From NCBI GenBank assembly GCA_028688015.1, contig JAQTZB010000005.1, positions 114,028-178,027 of the forward strand: a stretch of DNA of 64,000 bases. Direction: 5' to 3'. The translations under genes were made by a program, and so were the position numbers. Each line of letters starts with the position of its first letter. Positions within the stretch are counted from its first letter, which is position 1. The notes beneath the pieces were generated by a model. That model did not search any database, was not told the DNA's origin, and saw only the letters and a program-made list of their open reading frames with translations. The DNA is from Elusimicrobiales bacterium (GTDB lineage Bacteria; Elusimicrobiota; Elusimicrobia; Elusimicrobiales; UBA9959). Positions 1-7,700 of the stretch are shown piece by piece.

Positions 1-44
1 CCGGAGAGCAGCAGCGAGCAGAGCAGCGGGAAGATCCTCTTCAT
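1..44 (-). CDS. Partial CDS, N-terminus of a probable exported protein
   Basis: The minus strand reads from an ATG at 44 into MKRIFPLLCSLLLSG and runs off the left edge. A short basic start followed by a Leu-rich stretch is the usual look of a signal peptide. Only 14 codons are visible, so the product cannot be named. It would be divergent from the gene at 120, with about 75 bp between the two start codons. Confidence 0.4.
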   Translation of the reverse strand, partial: MKRIFPLLCSLLLS

Positions 45-82
45 TATTAATTTATTCTACAAAAACGGCCGGAGTTTGCCCA

Positions 83-111
83 TTGACACGCGCGGGCGGG
101 TGCATTAGACT
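83..111 (+). promoter_or_regulatory. Sigma70-type promoter giving a leaderless mRNA
   Basis: TTGACA (83-88) and TAGACT (106-111) are separated by exactly 17 bp. The -10 box ends 8 nt before the ATG at 120, so the expected transcription start falls at or next to the A of the start codon. No Shine-Dalgarno is present. Confidence 0.7.
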
Positions 112-119
112 ATTACTGT

Positions 120-1349
120 ATGAAGTTACATAAACTCCACCTGTTACTCCTGGCGGCCCTGCTGGCGCTGCCGGCCGCCCGGGTCTGCGCCGCCCCCCTT
201 GAGGCCGACGCTGCCTCTGCAGGCGAACTGTTCGACGGCGAGGGCCGCTACACGGGCACGGCCGCTGCGGCCGGCAGCTCGGCCGAGGGCAAGGCCCGCC
301 TGCTGGAGGCGCTAAAAACCCGCCTGGTCATCCACGACCGCGGCGTTCCCGCCGAGGGCGAGCGCCTCAACGCCCTCCTCTCGCGGGTGCTGGACACGCC
401 CACCGGGCGCCAGTTGGCCGTGGAGTTCCTGCAGGAGGGCGCCAGGGCGGAGATCTCCTTCGACATCATCCCGGACACCCAGGTCCTGGAGATAAACGGC
501 AAGAAGACCTTCTGGACCAGCGGCGGCCACGCGCATACGACCATGAAACCGCCGCAGGTGCACCTTAACGAGGCCTATCTGCAGGCCAAGCCGGAAGACG
601 CGCCGATAACCCTGGCGCACGAGCTGTTCGGCCATACGCTGGAGCGCAAGCGCGCCGAGCGCTACGGCGTGCAGGACTCCTACATCTTCCACCAGAACGA
701 GGAAGCCAACGCCGGGCTGGTGGGCTGGACCGTGGGCGCGGAGCTGGGCGAGAAGATAGACAACGGCTGGGCCTGGATCTACATGGCAAACCCCGAGGAT
801 TACCACAAGCGCCTCAAGACCAACCTGGCCTATTACGCGGGCACGCTCAGCACCGAGGAGATGAAGGACCCGCTGCCCGTCTACCAGGAGCGCCTGGCCG
901 GCACCGACGCCCTGCTGCTGCGCCTGCCGGTGAAGAAAGAGCAGAATGAAATCTGGCTCAGGATCATAGACCACCTGGTCAAACTGCACAAGCTGGTGGA
1001 GGAAACTTTCAAGTCGCTGGTGGAGGAGATCAAGGGCATCATAGCGTCCATCCCGGGCAGCGAGGCCCGGCTGGGCGAGATTCGCGCCTACCTGAAGCAG
1101 CTGATAGAAAAATGCGCCGGCAGTTCCGGCCAGGCCTGGGTCGCCTCCCTGAAGCGCGAATCGGAGAACGAGTATTTCCGGGAGCGCGAGCGGGTGATGG
1201 ACGAGCGCGCAAAAGCACTGGGCACCATGATGCTGGGCAAGACCTGGGAAAGCGAGCAGCCGCCGCCCAGGGCCGGCCAGGTGACCTGGCCGCAGCTCAA
1301 ACAGCTGTGGAAGGACGAGCAGGCTTCGAACTGCGGGTGGAAACCATGA
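120..1349 (+). CDS. Exported putative metallopeptidase with HExxGH motif
   Basis: The 409-residue product begins with a clear signal peptide (MKLHKLHLLLLAALLAL, cleavage near VCA-AP). A candidate zinc site, AHELFGH, lies at residues 166-172. The spacing is H-E-x-x-G-H, one residue longer than classic HExxH, and it is followed by an acidic stretch (NEEANAG) about 20 residues on. The C-terminal half is charged and helical. I recognise no family with certainty, so peptidase activity is inferred from the motif. The start at 120 is fixed by the signal peptide and by a promoter ending 8 nt upstream. Its TGA overlaps the next gene's ATG, so the two are probably translationally coupled. Confidence 0.75.
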   Translation: MKLHKLHLLLLAALLALPAARVCAAPLEADAASAGELFDGEGRYTGTAAAAGSSAEGKARLLEALKTRLVIHDRGVPAEGERLNALLSRVLDTPTGRQLAVEFLQEGARAEISFDIIPDTQVLEINGKKTFWTSGGHAHTTMKPPQVHLNEAYLQAKPEDAPITLAHELFGHTLERKRAERYGVQDSYIFHQNEEANAGLVGWTVGAELGEKIDNGWAWIYMANPEDYHKRLKTNLAYYAGTLSTEEMKDPLPVYQERLAGTDALLLRLPVKKEQNEIWLRIIDHLVKLHKLVEETFKSLVEEIKGIIASIPGSEARLGEIRAYLKQLIEKCAGSSGQAWVASLKRESENEYFRERERVMDERAKALGTMMLGKTWESEQPPPRAGQVTWPQLKQLWKDEQASNCGWKP

Positions 1350-1888
1350 AAAAACTACTGCTACTGCCGCTGTTGCTGCTGACCGCGGCCGCGCCGGGCG
1401 GCAAGGAGAAGGCGGCCGTGAAAACAACGGAAAAGATAGCGGACTTCGCCACGTATACCGCGCCGGAGGGCTGGGCCGCGGAGGAAAAGATCGGGCAGGG
1501 CGACCCGCAGGCGCGGCTGGAAAAAGGCCTGCACGTCATCACCGTCCGGCTGGCCGGCGGGCCCGGCTCGCGCTACAAGAGCCCGGCCGAGTTCCAGGGC
1601 GGTTTCGAGGCCCGTTCGCTGGGCGGCAAGCCGGCGGAGAAGGCCCGCACCGTCATAGTTTCCGGGGCCAGGGTCATGGTCTACCGGCGCAAAGTGCCGG
1701 TGGCGCTGCCGCCCCCGGACGAGAGCGGCCCGGCCACACTGACCAGCGAGGAGTTCTGCGTGCTCCCGGCGGGCAGGCGGTTCTTCGTGCTGAGCTACTC
1801 CTATGGCGACACCACCCCCGACCCGGCCTACGACGGGGAGAAGGCCTGGGCAGAGTTCCTCAAGTCCTTCCGCGCGAAGAAGCGCTAG
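1346..1888 (+). CDS. Hypothetical exported protein
   Basis: A 180-residue protein that starts with a typical signal peptide (MKKLLLLPLLLLTAAAPGG) and has no lipobox Cys. The ATG overlaps the stop of the upstream HExxGH protein (ATGA), so both come from one transcript and may act together in the periplasm or outside the cell. The mature part is a mixed, probably beta-rich domain starting around FATYTAPEGW. I see no motif that names it. A strong hairpin terminator follows at 1899-1939. Confidence 0.7.
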   Translation: MKKLLLLPLLLLTAAAPGGKEKAAVKTTEKIADFATYTAPEGWAAEEKIGQGDPQARLEKGLHVITVRLAGGPGSRYKSPAEFQGGFEARSLGGKPAEKARTVIVSGARVMVYRRKVPVALPPPDESGPATLTSEEFCVLPAGRRFFVLSYSYGDTTPDPAYDGEKAWAEFLKSFRAKKR

Positions 1889-1898
1889 CGGGCGAGAC

Positions 1899-1939
1899 AA
1901 AAAAACGCGCGGCCCCTTGCGGAGGCCGCGCGTTTTTTT
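1899..1939. terminator. Bidirectional intrinsic terminator
   Basis: A 10-bp perfect stem (ACGCGCGGCC at 1905-1914 with its complement at 1924-1933) is flanked by an A-run on the left and a T-run on the right. It can end transcription from both converging genes. Confidence 0.85.
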
Positions 1940-1952
1940 ACGCCCGGGCGCT

Positions 1953-2264
1953 TTACTTCAGCTCTTCCTTGATGTGGCCCCAGGCCTTCTTCAGCTCGGC
2001 GGAGAGGCGCTTGAGCTCGGTGGCGCTCACCTTCTCCAGCTTGCCGTAGCGCTCGGAGACTTCGTCCACGATCTTCTCGTAATCGTCTTTGTCGAGCTTC
2101 TTTACCTTCTCGACTTTTTCCAGGATCTCGCCCTTCATTTTCAGCGTCCAACCCTTTATGGCGTCGCGGTTCTTGGCGCCGCGCTTGCCGGTGAGGAAGT
2201 AAGCGCCGATGGCGGCCAGCGCCGCTATGCCTATGCCCGTCCCTATAGCTTTCTTTTTTTCCAT
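1953..2264 (-). CDS. Small single-pass membrane protein, YtxH-like architecture
   Basis: This 103-residue protein has one N-terminal hydrophobic helix rich in Ala and Gly (about residues 6-25), a TGKRGAKNRD stop-transfer segment and a long Lys/Glu-rich amphipathic tail. That layout resembles YtxH-type envelope-stress proteins, but the likeness is architectural rather than motif-based. It is transcribed alone, converging on the 120-1888 operon with a shared terminator. The basic segment after the helix suggests the helical tail lies in the cytoplasm. Confidence 0.65.
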   Translation of the reverse strand: MEKKKAIGTGIGIAALAAIGAYFLTGKRGAKNRDAIKGWTLKMKGEILEKVEKVKKLDKDDYEKIVDEVSERYGKLEKVSATELKRLSAELKKAWGHIKEELK

Positions 2265-2335
2265 GTTCTTGTCCCCTTTTGAATTTTAGCCTTAATGAAT
2301 ACTACCAAATCCCCTGCGGCTCCTCAAAGCCGCGG

Positions 2336-2977
2336 TCAGGGCTGCCCGGGCTTCGGCAGGCGCGAGTCCAGGTCTTTAACCAGGGCCTCCAGCGCTTCCA
2401 CGCGCGCCTCCAGCGCCGTTACCCGGTCCGGCTGGGCCGGCTGGGCGGCCGGCGCCGCGGCGGCGGGGCCGGGAGCGGCCGCGCCGGAAAAGAGGTGATA
2501 ATAGCGCTGCTCTTTCTGCCCGGGCTGGCGCGGCAGGCGCGCCACCAGCGGTTCGGCGGCGGCGCAGAGCTGCTGCAGCAGCCCTTCCACCTCGGCGGTG
2601 CCGGTAAATTCGCAGAGCCGCTCGGTGCGCGTCTTCAGCTCGCCCGGGGTCTGCGGGCCCCGCAGCAGCAGCACGGTCACGATTCCTGTCACCTTCGGGT
2701 CTTCGGTGCCCAGCAGGCTGCCGATGTCGTGGCGGAACTTGGGCACCCGCTCGCCCGGTATCTGCTGGCGCTGCAGCAGACCCTTCTCTACGAGGGACTG
2801 GACGGCGCGGCCCAGCGAATCCACGTCCAGAGTCATCACGGGGTCGCGGCTGCTCTTCTGGTTGCAGGCCAGCAGCAGCGAGTTGAAGGTGAGCGGGTAC
2901 TGTTCCCGCGTGGTGAGGGATTTTTCCACCAGGGAGCCCAGCGCCCTGGCTTCGGCGGCGTCCAATTGGGTGATCAT
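2336..2977 (-). CDS. yceH: YceH family protein (UPF0502/DUF480)
   Basis: The protein is 213 residues. Its N-terminal part matches the YceH family well: EARALGSLVEKSLTT, a segment reading YPLTFNSLLLACNQKSSRDPV split over residues 26-47, and then VPKFRHD. The family folds as two winged-helix domains and its role is not settled. The C-terminal 60 residues are an Ala/Pro-rich linker followed by a short coiled coil (VTALEARVEALEALVKDL), an extension seen in several bacterial members. The ATG at 2977 lies 6 nt after a TAGAAT hexamer (minus strand, 2984-2989) with no Shine-Dalgarno, so it may be leaderless. Confidence 0.85.
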   Translation of the reverse strand: MITQLDAAEARALGSLVEKSLTTREQYPLTFNSLLLACNQKSSRDPVMTLDVDSLGRAVQSLVEKGLLQRQQIPGERVPKFRHDIGSLLGTEDPKVTGIVTVLLLRGPQTPGELKTRTERLCEFTGTAEVEGLLQQLCAAAEPLVARLPRQPGQKEQRYYHLFSGAAAPGPAAAAPAAQPAQPDRVTALEARVEALEALVKDLDSRLPKPGQP

Positions 2978-3002
2978 GCGGATATTCTACTTAAAAAAAT
3001 AT

Positions 3003-3040
3003 GGGCCGTTGGACCTAATATTTACAAGTGCCAACGGCCC
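3003..3040. repeat. 10-bp inverted repeat between divergent genes
   Basis: GGGCCGTTGG (3003-3012) and its perfect complement (3031-3040) flank an 18-nt AT-rich loop. On the minus strand the hairpin is followed by ATATTTTTTT, about 25 nt before yceH. It could be an operator between the two divergent promoters or a terminator-like structure upstream of yceH. Confidence 0.6.
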
Positions 3041-3108
3041 GGGCGCATTGCCCGCCCGGCGCCTACAATATAGAAGCGTCTTTGCCCGTTAAGGAGGGCT
3101 GCGTACTG

Positions 3109-4371
3109 ATGAAATTATTTATTTCCCTGCTTATCTCTTTAGCCTTTTGCCCCGGCCTCTCGGCCTTCGAACTGCAGGGCGTCCGGGCCGCCCAGTTACC
3201 CAACCTGCCGCAACTAGATATCCCGCTGCCCTCTCCCGCGGCGGACGCAACGCGCGCGGCCTCCGCCTACGCCGCTTACCAGATCAACGGTGTAGAGGTG
3301 GTGGTGCCGCATATCGGCAATGGCTACAATTTATTGGCCGTCTCGCGCGCAGGCGAAAATTTTGACGCAAAGCTGCGCGCCGCCTTCGGCGCGCCCGCCG
3401 GGGCCAAAGCCGTGCCCGTGCAGCCCCAGTCCAAGGCCGAGCTGGAGCTGGCCGCCGCCAACCCCGGCGCGGCCATAGTCTCGCTCAACGCTTTCCTGCC
3501 GCCCAACGCGGCCGCGCTGTTCAACCGCGAGCCCAACTTCGGCGGCCCCAACTGCTTCAACGCGGCGCTCACCGCCGCCGGCCTGATGGAGCCGCGCAAG
3601 CTGCGTCACGTCGGCAACCCCGAGGCCGACCAGCTGCTGTCGATGTATTTCAAGAAAGTTCCGTCCTCCTCCCTCAAACCCGGCGACGTGCTGGTGCTCA
3701 ACGGCGGCGACCACGGCGTGTATTACCTCGGCGGCGGCCTCATCTTCCACAAGAAGAGCTACCTCAAACACCACCTCTACCGCATAGCGAAGCTGGAAAA
3801 GGCCTACTACCCGGAGCCCAACGAATGGAAGCCCGGCCCCTTTGACGGCGGCAGCCCCTTCAATAACGCCGAGGAGATCCGCCAGACCGAAGCCTGGCGC
3901 CCCACCGGCGCGACCTACGGCTACGGCCAGGCCTCGGCCGAAGAGACCGCCAAGGTCAACACCATTTTATTCCTGACGGAACAGATAGAGAAACAGGCCC
4001 CCAACTGGGCGCTGGCGAAGAACCTGGGTTATTTCACCGAGAGGCTCATGGAGAATTTAGTGTCCGACTGGAGCGCGCTGGGCAAAAGCCCCAACCCGGT
4101 GCTGCGCGCCTACTACACCCGCCTCGCCAGCTTCCGCGACCAGGCCAACCAGAGCATAGAGACCGAGCTGCTCTCGTCGCCGCACGCGCAGGGTAACGCC
4201 TACGAGATCCTCAAGGGCGTCTGGCTGCCCCGCAACGATTACTCCCGCGGCCTGGTAAGCCAGCTGCTGGCCATCTACGGCAAGGATCCCGCCGGCGTGG
4301 AAAAAACCCTGGACGCCATCGGCGCCAAATTCGAAGGCTCGCCGCTGGAGCAGATCAAAGCCGCCAATTAA
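3109..4371 (+). CDS. Exported NlpC/P60-like (papain-fold) cysteine peptidase
   Basis: The start at 3109 has a strong Shine-Dalgarno (AGGAGGG, 3092-3098) and gives a signal peptide (MKLFISLLISLAFCPGLSA) in a 420-residue protein. Around the middle lies GGPNCFNAALTAAGL with candidate nucleophile Cys149, then KPGDVLVLNGGDHGVYYLGG with candidate His202. A Cys in a small-residue helix followed by a GD-x-hydrophobic strand and a His is the NlpC/P60 or CHAP pattern, which usually cleaves peptidoglycan peptides or amides. The C-terminal 150 residues are helical and unassigned. The gene at 4386 follows 14 bp downstream. Assignment rests on motif shape only. Confidence 0.72.
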   Translation: MKLFISLLISLAFCPGLSAFELQGVRAAQLPNLPQLDIPLPSPAADATRAASAYAAYQINGVEVVVPHIGNGYNLLAVSRAGENFDAKLRAAFGAPAGAKAVPVQPQSKAELELAAANPGAAIVSLNAFLPPNAAALFNREPNFGGPNCFNAALTAAGLMEPRKLRHVGNPEADQLLSMYFKKVPSSSLKPGDVLVLNGGDHGVYYLGGGLIFHKKSYLKHHLYRIAKLEKAYYPEPNEWKPGPFDGGSPFNNAEEIRQTEAWRPTGATYGYGQASAEETAKVNTILFLTEQIEKQAPNWALAKNLGYFTERLMENLVSDWSALGKSPNPVLRAYYTRLASFRDQANQSIETELLSSPHAQGNAYEILKGVWLPRNDYSRGLVSQLLAIYGKDPAGVEKTLDAIGAKFEGSPLEQIKAAN

Positions 4372-4385
4372 CTAACATAGACCCG

Positions 4386-5204
4386 ATGAAACAACTCATT
4401 AAACATATCCTCTCCCTGTTCCTGATCCTCCCGCCCTCGGCCTACGCAGCCACGGCCTACGAAACCCTCGGCGCCGCCGCGCCTGCCCCCGCCGCCTCCC
4501 CCGCCCTCCCGCAAGCCGCCCCGGCCGACGAGAAGTATGCAGAGTCCGCCGTCAGCTACACGGCGCGCAACGCCAAAAAGCTGGCCGCCCTGGCGGGCCG
4601 GCTGACGCAGATAAATTTTGTAGACGGCGGCATGGACGGGCAGGACAAATATTTCTACTGGGGCGCGCCCTCGATAGTGCGGCAGGTGACGCCCGCGCAG
4701 ACCGGCCTCATCCGCCACTGGACCTCCAACGGCGTGGTGGACGGCACCCCGGTGGTAGACCTGATAGTTAAGAGCGGCCTGCTGAAGGCCGGGCCGCGGC
4801 CTTATATCATTCCCGAATCCCACCGCGCGGATTATTACCAGGATTTGCACGGCGTCTTCTTCACCACGCCGGACTTCCGCCCCGGGGACCTCTGGATGGG
4901 CCTGCAGCCCGACTCCGACTACGTGGATTTCGTCGTTGACCCGCGCATGGGCGCGCTGTACCTTGCCCCCGGCAATTACCTGTTCCCCTGCCCGCTCAAG
5001 CTGCCCGAGTGGCTGGCCGCGGAATACAGGAAGTGGAAAGCCTCCGGCGGGCCGATGCCCTCCGGCATGAAGTTCACCTTCGACCAGGTAGAGCGCGAGG
5101 GCGGCCTGCAGGACGCCCTGGACATCCCGGTGACCGTGGTGCGCTACCAGAAGGGCGGCCGCGTGACGGTGCTGCGCCCCGACCTGCTCGCCAAACCCTA
5201 TTGA
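4386..5204 (+). CDS. Hypothetical exported protein
   Basis: A 272-residue protein with a signal peptide (MKQLIKHILSLFLILPPSAYA) and a Pro/Ala-rich linker to about residue 48. The mature part holds a YFYWGAPS segment, a strand-rich centre (DLWMGLQPDSDYVDFVVDP) and an LFPCPLKLPEWL element. A single Cys is visible in the mature domain. I do not recognise the family. It lies 14 bp after the NlpC-like gene with no promoter between them, so the two are probably co-expressed. A hairpin terminator follows at 5225. Confidence 0.7.
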   Translation: MKQLIKHILSLFLILPPSAYAATAYETLGAAAPAPAASPALPQAAPADEKYAESAVSYTARNAKKLAALAGRLTQINFVDGGMDGQDKYFYWGAPSIVRQVTPAQTGLIRHWTSNGVVDGTPVVDLIVKSGLLKAGPRPYIIPESHRADYYQDLHGVFFTTPDFRPGDLWMGLQPDSDYVDFVVDPRMGALYLAPGNYLFPCPLKLPEWLAAEYRKWKASGGPMPSGMKFTFDQVEREGGLQDALDIPVTVVRYQKGGRVTVLRPDLLAKPY

Positions 5205-5223
5205 GGCAAAACCTTTACAAAGC

Positions 5224-5258
5224 AAAAACCGCCGGGCTGCCCCGGCGGTTTTTATTTT
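5224..5258. terminator. Bidirectional intrinsic terminator
   Basis: An AAACCGCCGGG stem pairs with CCCCGGCGGTTT around a CTG-type loop, with an A-run before and a T-run after. It sits between converging genes ending at 5204 and 5271. Confidence 0.85.
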
Positions 5259-5270
5259 CCGCGCCGCGGT

Positions 5271-5621
5271 TTATTCCACGCCGAGCAGCTCCACCTCGAA
5301 GAACAGCGTGGCGCCGGGCGGGATCACGGAGCCCGCGCCGCGCGTGCCGTAGCCGAGCTCCGGCGGGATGATCAGCTTGCGCTTGCCGCCTATGCGCATG
5401 CCGGCCACGCCTTCGTCCCAGCCCTTGATCACCTGGCCCACGCCCAGATGAAAGCTGAACGGCTCGTCGCGGTCCACCGAGCTGTCGAATTTCTTGCCGC
5501 CGCGCAGCGTGCCGGTGTAGTGCACCGTCACCGTCTTGCCGGCCGCGGCCACCGCGCCCTGCCCCGTCTCCACGTCGAAGTACTGCAGTCCGGACTTGGT
5601 CGTTATCGGTTCGTCTGACAT
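5271..5621 (-). CDS. FKBP-type peptidyl-prolyl cis-trans isomerase
   Basis: At 116 residues this is a single FKBP domain. It shows [48 protein letters not shown] and the closing [10 protein letters not shown], all classical FKBP blocks including the Trp that lines the active pocket. It has no signal peptide, so it should act in the cytoplasm in protein folding. The Shine-Dalgarno AGGAGG (5624-5629, minus strand) overlaps the stop of the upstream nitroreductase gene, which indicates a coupled operon. Confidence 0.95.
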   Translation of the reverse strand: MSDEPITTKSGLQYFDVETGQGAVAAAGKTVTVHYTGTLRGGKKFDSSVDRDEPFSFHLGVGQVIKGWDEGVAGMRIGGKRKLIIPPELGYGTRGAGSVIPPGATLFFEVELLGVE

Positions 5622-5629
5622 TTTTCCTC

Positions 5630-6208
5630 CTAGCGCTGGGGCTTGGCCGCCAGCTTGTCGTCGTATTTATCCACGCTGTAAATGTTCTCGAGCGCCAGCC
5701 GGGGCGGCCGGTCGCCCTCGCCGGCGGCCTGCTGCGCCGTAAGCGCCGACAAATCCTCTGTCTTTTTGCCGACGATAATGAGCGTCAGCACCTGGTTCCC
5801 CTCGGGGATGCCCAGCGCCAGCCGCGCGGCCTCATTGTCGAAGCCGGCTATCGGGTGGGCCACCAGGCCGAGCTCGGTGGCGCGCAGCAGCAGGGCGGAG
5901 ACCGCCATGCCCAGATCGAAGAGGTAATACTCCCGCTCCTTGATCACGCAGTCGTAATCCTTGCGGGCGAACGCGGCTATGATGAGCGGGGCGGTCTTGG
6001 GCCAATCGTTGGCCTTGGCCAGGCAGGCGTGCAGTTTCGCGAGCGCCTCCGGCGACTTGGCGAACACGAACTTCCACGGCTGGTTGTTGAAGCACGACGG
6101 CATCAGCCGCGCGGCCTCGCCCAGCTCGTCCATCAGCGCCTGGTCTATGACGGCCGGGCCCAGCGCCCGGTAGGCCCGCCGCTTCTGTATAGCTTCTTTT
6201 ACGTCCAT
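5630..6208 (-). CDS. Nitroreductase family protein
   Basis: The 192-residue product begins [16 protein letters not shown], the FMN-binding N-terminal motif of nitroreductases, and continues with [15 protein letters not shown], the second cofactor contact. The C-terminal part ([31 protein letters not shown], residues split) is also typical. Members use NAD(P)H and FMN to reduce nitro compounds or quinones, so this is a cytoplasmic redox enzyme of unknown substrate. The ATG at 6208 lies 10 bp inside the end of the upstream membrane protein gene and is preceded by a GGGGG Shine-Dalgarno. Confidence 0.9.
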   Translation of the reverse strand: MDVKEAIQKRRAYRALGPAVIDQALMDELGEAARLMPSCFNNQPWKFVFAKSPEALAKLHACLAKANDWPKTAPLIIAAFARKDYDCVIKEREYYLFDLGMAVSALLLRATELGLVAHPIAGFDNEAARLALGIPEGNQVLTLIIVGKKTEDLSALTAQQAAGEGDRPPRLALENIYSVDKYDDKLAAKPQR

Positions 6209-6798
6209 GATAAGCCCCCTTTGCTCAAAGCCCGCCGCCGGACGAGCAGGAAAGTGAACATCGCCCCGTTCGAGACCGTCAGCACCAGCGGGTAAAGCCA
6301 GGTGGACGGCGTGTACTGCTTTATCGCTATTATGGAAAATAAAGCGCCGAGGCAGGAAAAAAGATAACTGGGCGCCATCTCCGAACCGGGCTTCAGCCAC
6401 GACTTGCGCACCGTGGGCAGGTAGCCGATGGTGTCGATGAAGCAGACTATCAGCACCGACCAGAAAGGGGTTTTGGTCGCGGCCCACAGCGGTATGGCGG
6501 ACAGGGCCACCGCCAGGGTTAGCCAGTCGGAACGCCTGATGTTCTTTTCGCCCTTGAAAAAACTGATGGCGACCAGCAGGAAGCAGGTGGCCGAGCCGAA
6601 GCCGCGCGCCCAGGAGCCGGGACCCGCGCCCTCGGCGACCTGCGCCGCGAAGCCGATGGCCGAGATGCTGCCCCAGATGAGCCAGGAGAAGAGGTGCGGG
6701 CGCGTGCGGCCGCGGGCGATGTCGGCGAAATAGCCGGCCCGGGAGGCCACCATCATCGCTATGGACAGCGAGCCGAAGAGCAGGTGCGATTCTGGCAT
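6199..6798 (-). CDS. Multi-pass membrane protein, SWEET/PQ-loop-like size
   Basis: This 199-residue protein is almost wholly membrane-embedded, with six to seven hydrophobic segments. It has short polar turns such as ARGRTRPHLFSW and DTIGYLPTVRKSW. The repeated Pro-Thr turn in the second half recalls PQ-loop or SemiSWEET carriers, but I cannot confirm homology. It lies 2 bp after the DUF2225-like gene and overlaps the nitroreductase gene by 10 bp, placing it in the middle of a four-gene operon (7580 down to 5271). Confidence 0.7.
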   Translation of the reverse strand: MPESHLLFGSLSIAMMVASRAGYFADIARGRTRPHLFSWLIWGSISAIGFAAQVAEGAGPGSWARGFGSATCFLLVAISFFKGEKNIRRSDWLTLAVALSAIPLWAATKTPFWSVLIVCFIDTIGYLPTVRKSWLKPGSEMAPSYLFSCLGALFSIIAIKQYTPSTWLYPLVLTVSNGAMFTFLLVRRRALSKGGLSWT

Positions 6799-6800
6799 GG

Positions 6801-7580
6801 TCAGCGTCTGGCCGCTTTTTTGAGGGAATCCCAGAGCTGCAGGGAAAGCTTCTTGGCGCGCCAGCGGGTGCGGGCGAAGAAAGGCAGCTTGGCCACCTTC
6901 ACGTCTATCATCTCGTAGACGCGGGCGTCCTGTTTGGCGCAGAGCTTGAGCTGGAAGTCCACGATGTCGGCGAAGAAATTATTCTGAAAACCCTTGTCGG
7001 CCTTCAAAGCGGACAGCTGCGCCGACGCCTCGGCGAAGCGCCCGAGCCGGCGCAGCAGCTCGCCTATCAGCAGCCTGGAGTTCTCCTGCTCGGCGCCTTT
7101 GCAGGCGGCGGCGCAGGCGGTAAAATGCTTCAGCGCCAGTTCCAGGTCCTCTTTCAGCAGGGCCGGCGAGGCCTCCTCCTGCCACGAGGCCTTAAGGAAA
7201 GTGTTGGCGAGTAAATAATCCGGCTTGCCCAGCAGGCCGTAGAGCACGCCGGTCTTGTAGTAAGTGCTGCGGGTCGCGTGTTTGAGGTAGTCGGGCGAGG
7301 CGGCTATGCGCAGCGCGCGGGCCAGCTCGTCCTTGGGCAGGCGGGAAGAGTAGATGACCAGACCGCAGCCGGGGCATTCCGGCAGCCGCCACGGGCCGGG
7401 CAGCGCGCCCAGGGGCTTGAGGTCCAGGCGCATCTCGTAGTCGGCGTCGGGCACGTCGAGCTGGGCGTAGAAGTCGCGCCCGCACAGCGGGCACTTCATC
7501 TCGCGCTCTACGACCTCCGCGGCGCCGGCCGGGGCGGCCAGCGTCAGCAGGAGACAAAGTCTAAGCAGGAAGCTCTTCAT
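6801..7580 (-). CDS. Exported DUF2225-like protein with two CxxC pairs
   Basis: Starting at the internal Met (7580), the 259-residue product has a signal peptide (MKSFLLRLCLLLTLAAPAGA). It then has EMKCPLCGRDFYAQ and LPECPGCGLVIYSS, two rubredoxin-like CPxCG knuckles that probably bind one metal ion. The rest is helical and repeat-like (ELARALRIAAS, LLIGELLRRLGRFAEA), similar to TPR packing. This layout matches DUF2225. The longer reading from 7601 would disrupt the signal peptide, so I prefer 7580. It is the first gene of the operon that ends with the FKBP gene. Confidence 0.75.
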   Translation of the reverse strand: MKSFLLRLCLLLTLAAPAGAAEVVEREMKCPLCGRDFYAQLDVPDADYEMRLDLKPLGALPGPWRLPECPGCGLVIYSSRLPKDELARALRIAASPDYLKHATRSTYYKTGVLYGLLGKPDYLLANTFLKASWQEEASPALLKEDLELALKHFTACAAACKGAEQENSRLLIGELLRRLGRFAEASAQLSALKADKGFQNNFFADIVDFQLKLCAKQDARVYEMIDVKVAKLPFFARTRWRAKKLSLQLWDSLKKAARR

Positions 7581-7603
7581 CGTTGACTTAAATATTAGCA
7601 CAC

Positions 7604-7688
7604 AGGGGACGTTCTTAACTATTGGATTATTTATTCACATCACGGTGCAAAATGGTGATAATTAGTCCAATAGTTAAGAACGTCCCCT
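7604..7688. repeat. REP/MITE-like element, 23-bp perfect inverted repeats
   Basis: The arm at 7604-7626 (starts AGGGGACGTTC, ends CTATTGGA) is perfectly complementary to 7666-7688. The 39-nt loop contains a second small inverted repeat (ATCAC with GTGAT). The element is more AT-rich than its surroundings. Hairpins headed by GGGGACG are typical of REP elements mobilised by REP-associated tyrosine transposases in many phyla. That origin is inference, because no transposase is in the window. Confidence 0.7.
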
Positions 7689-7700
7689 CTTCCAGCGCGC

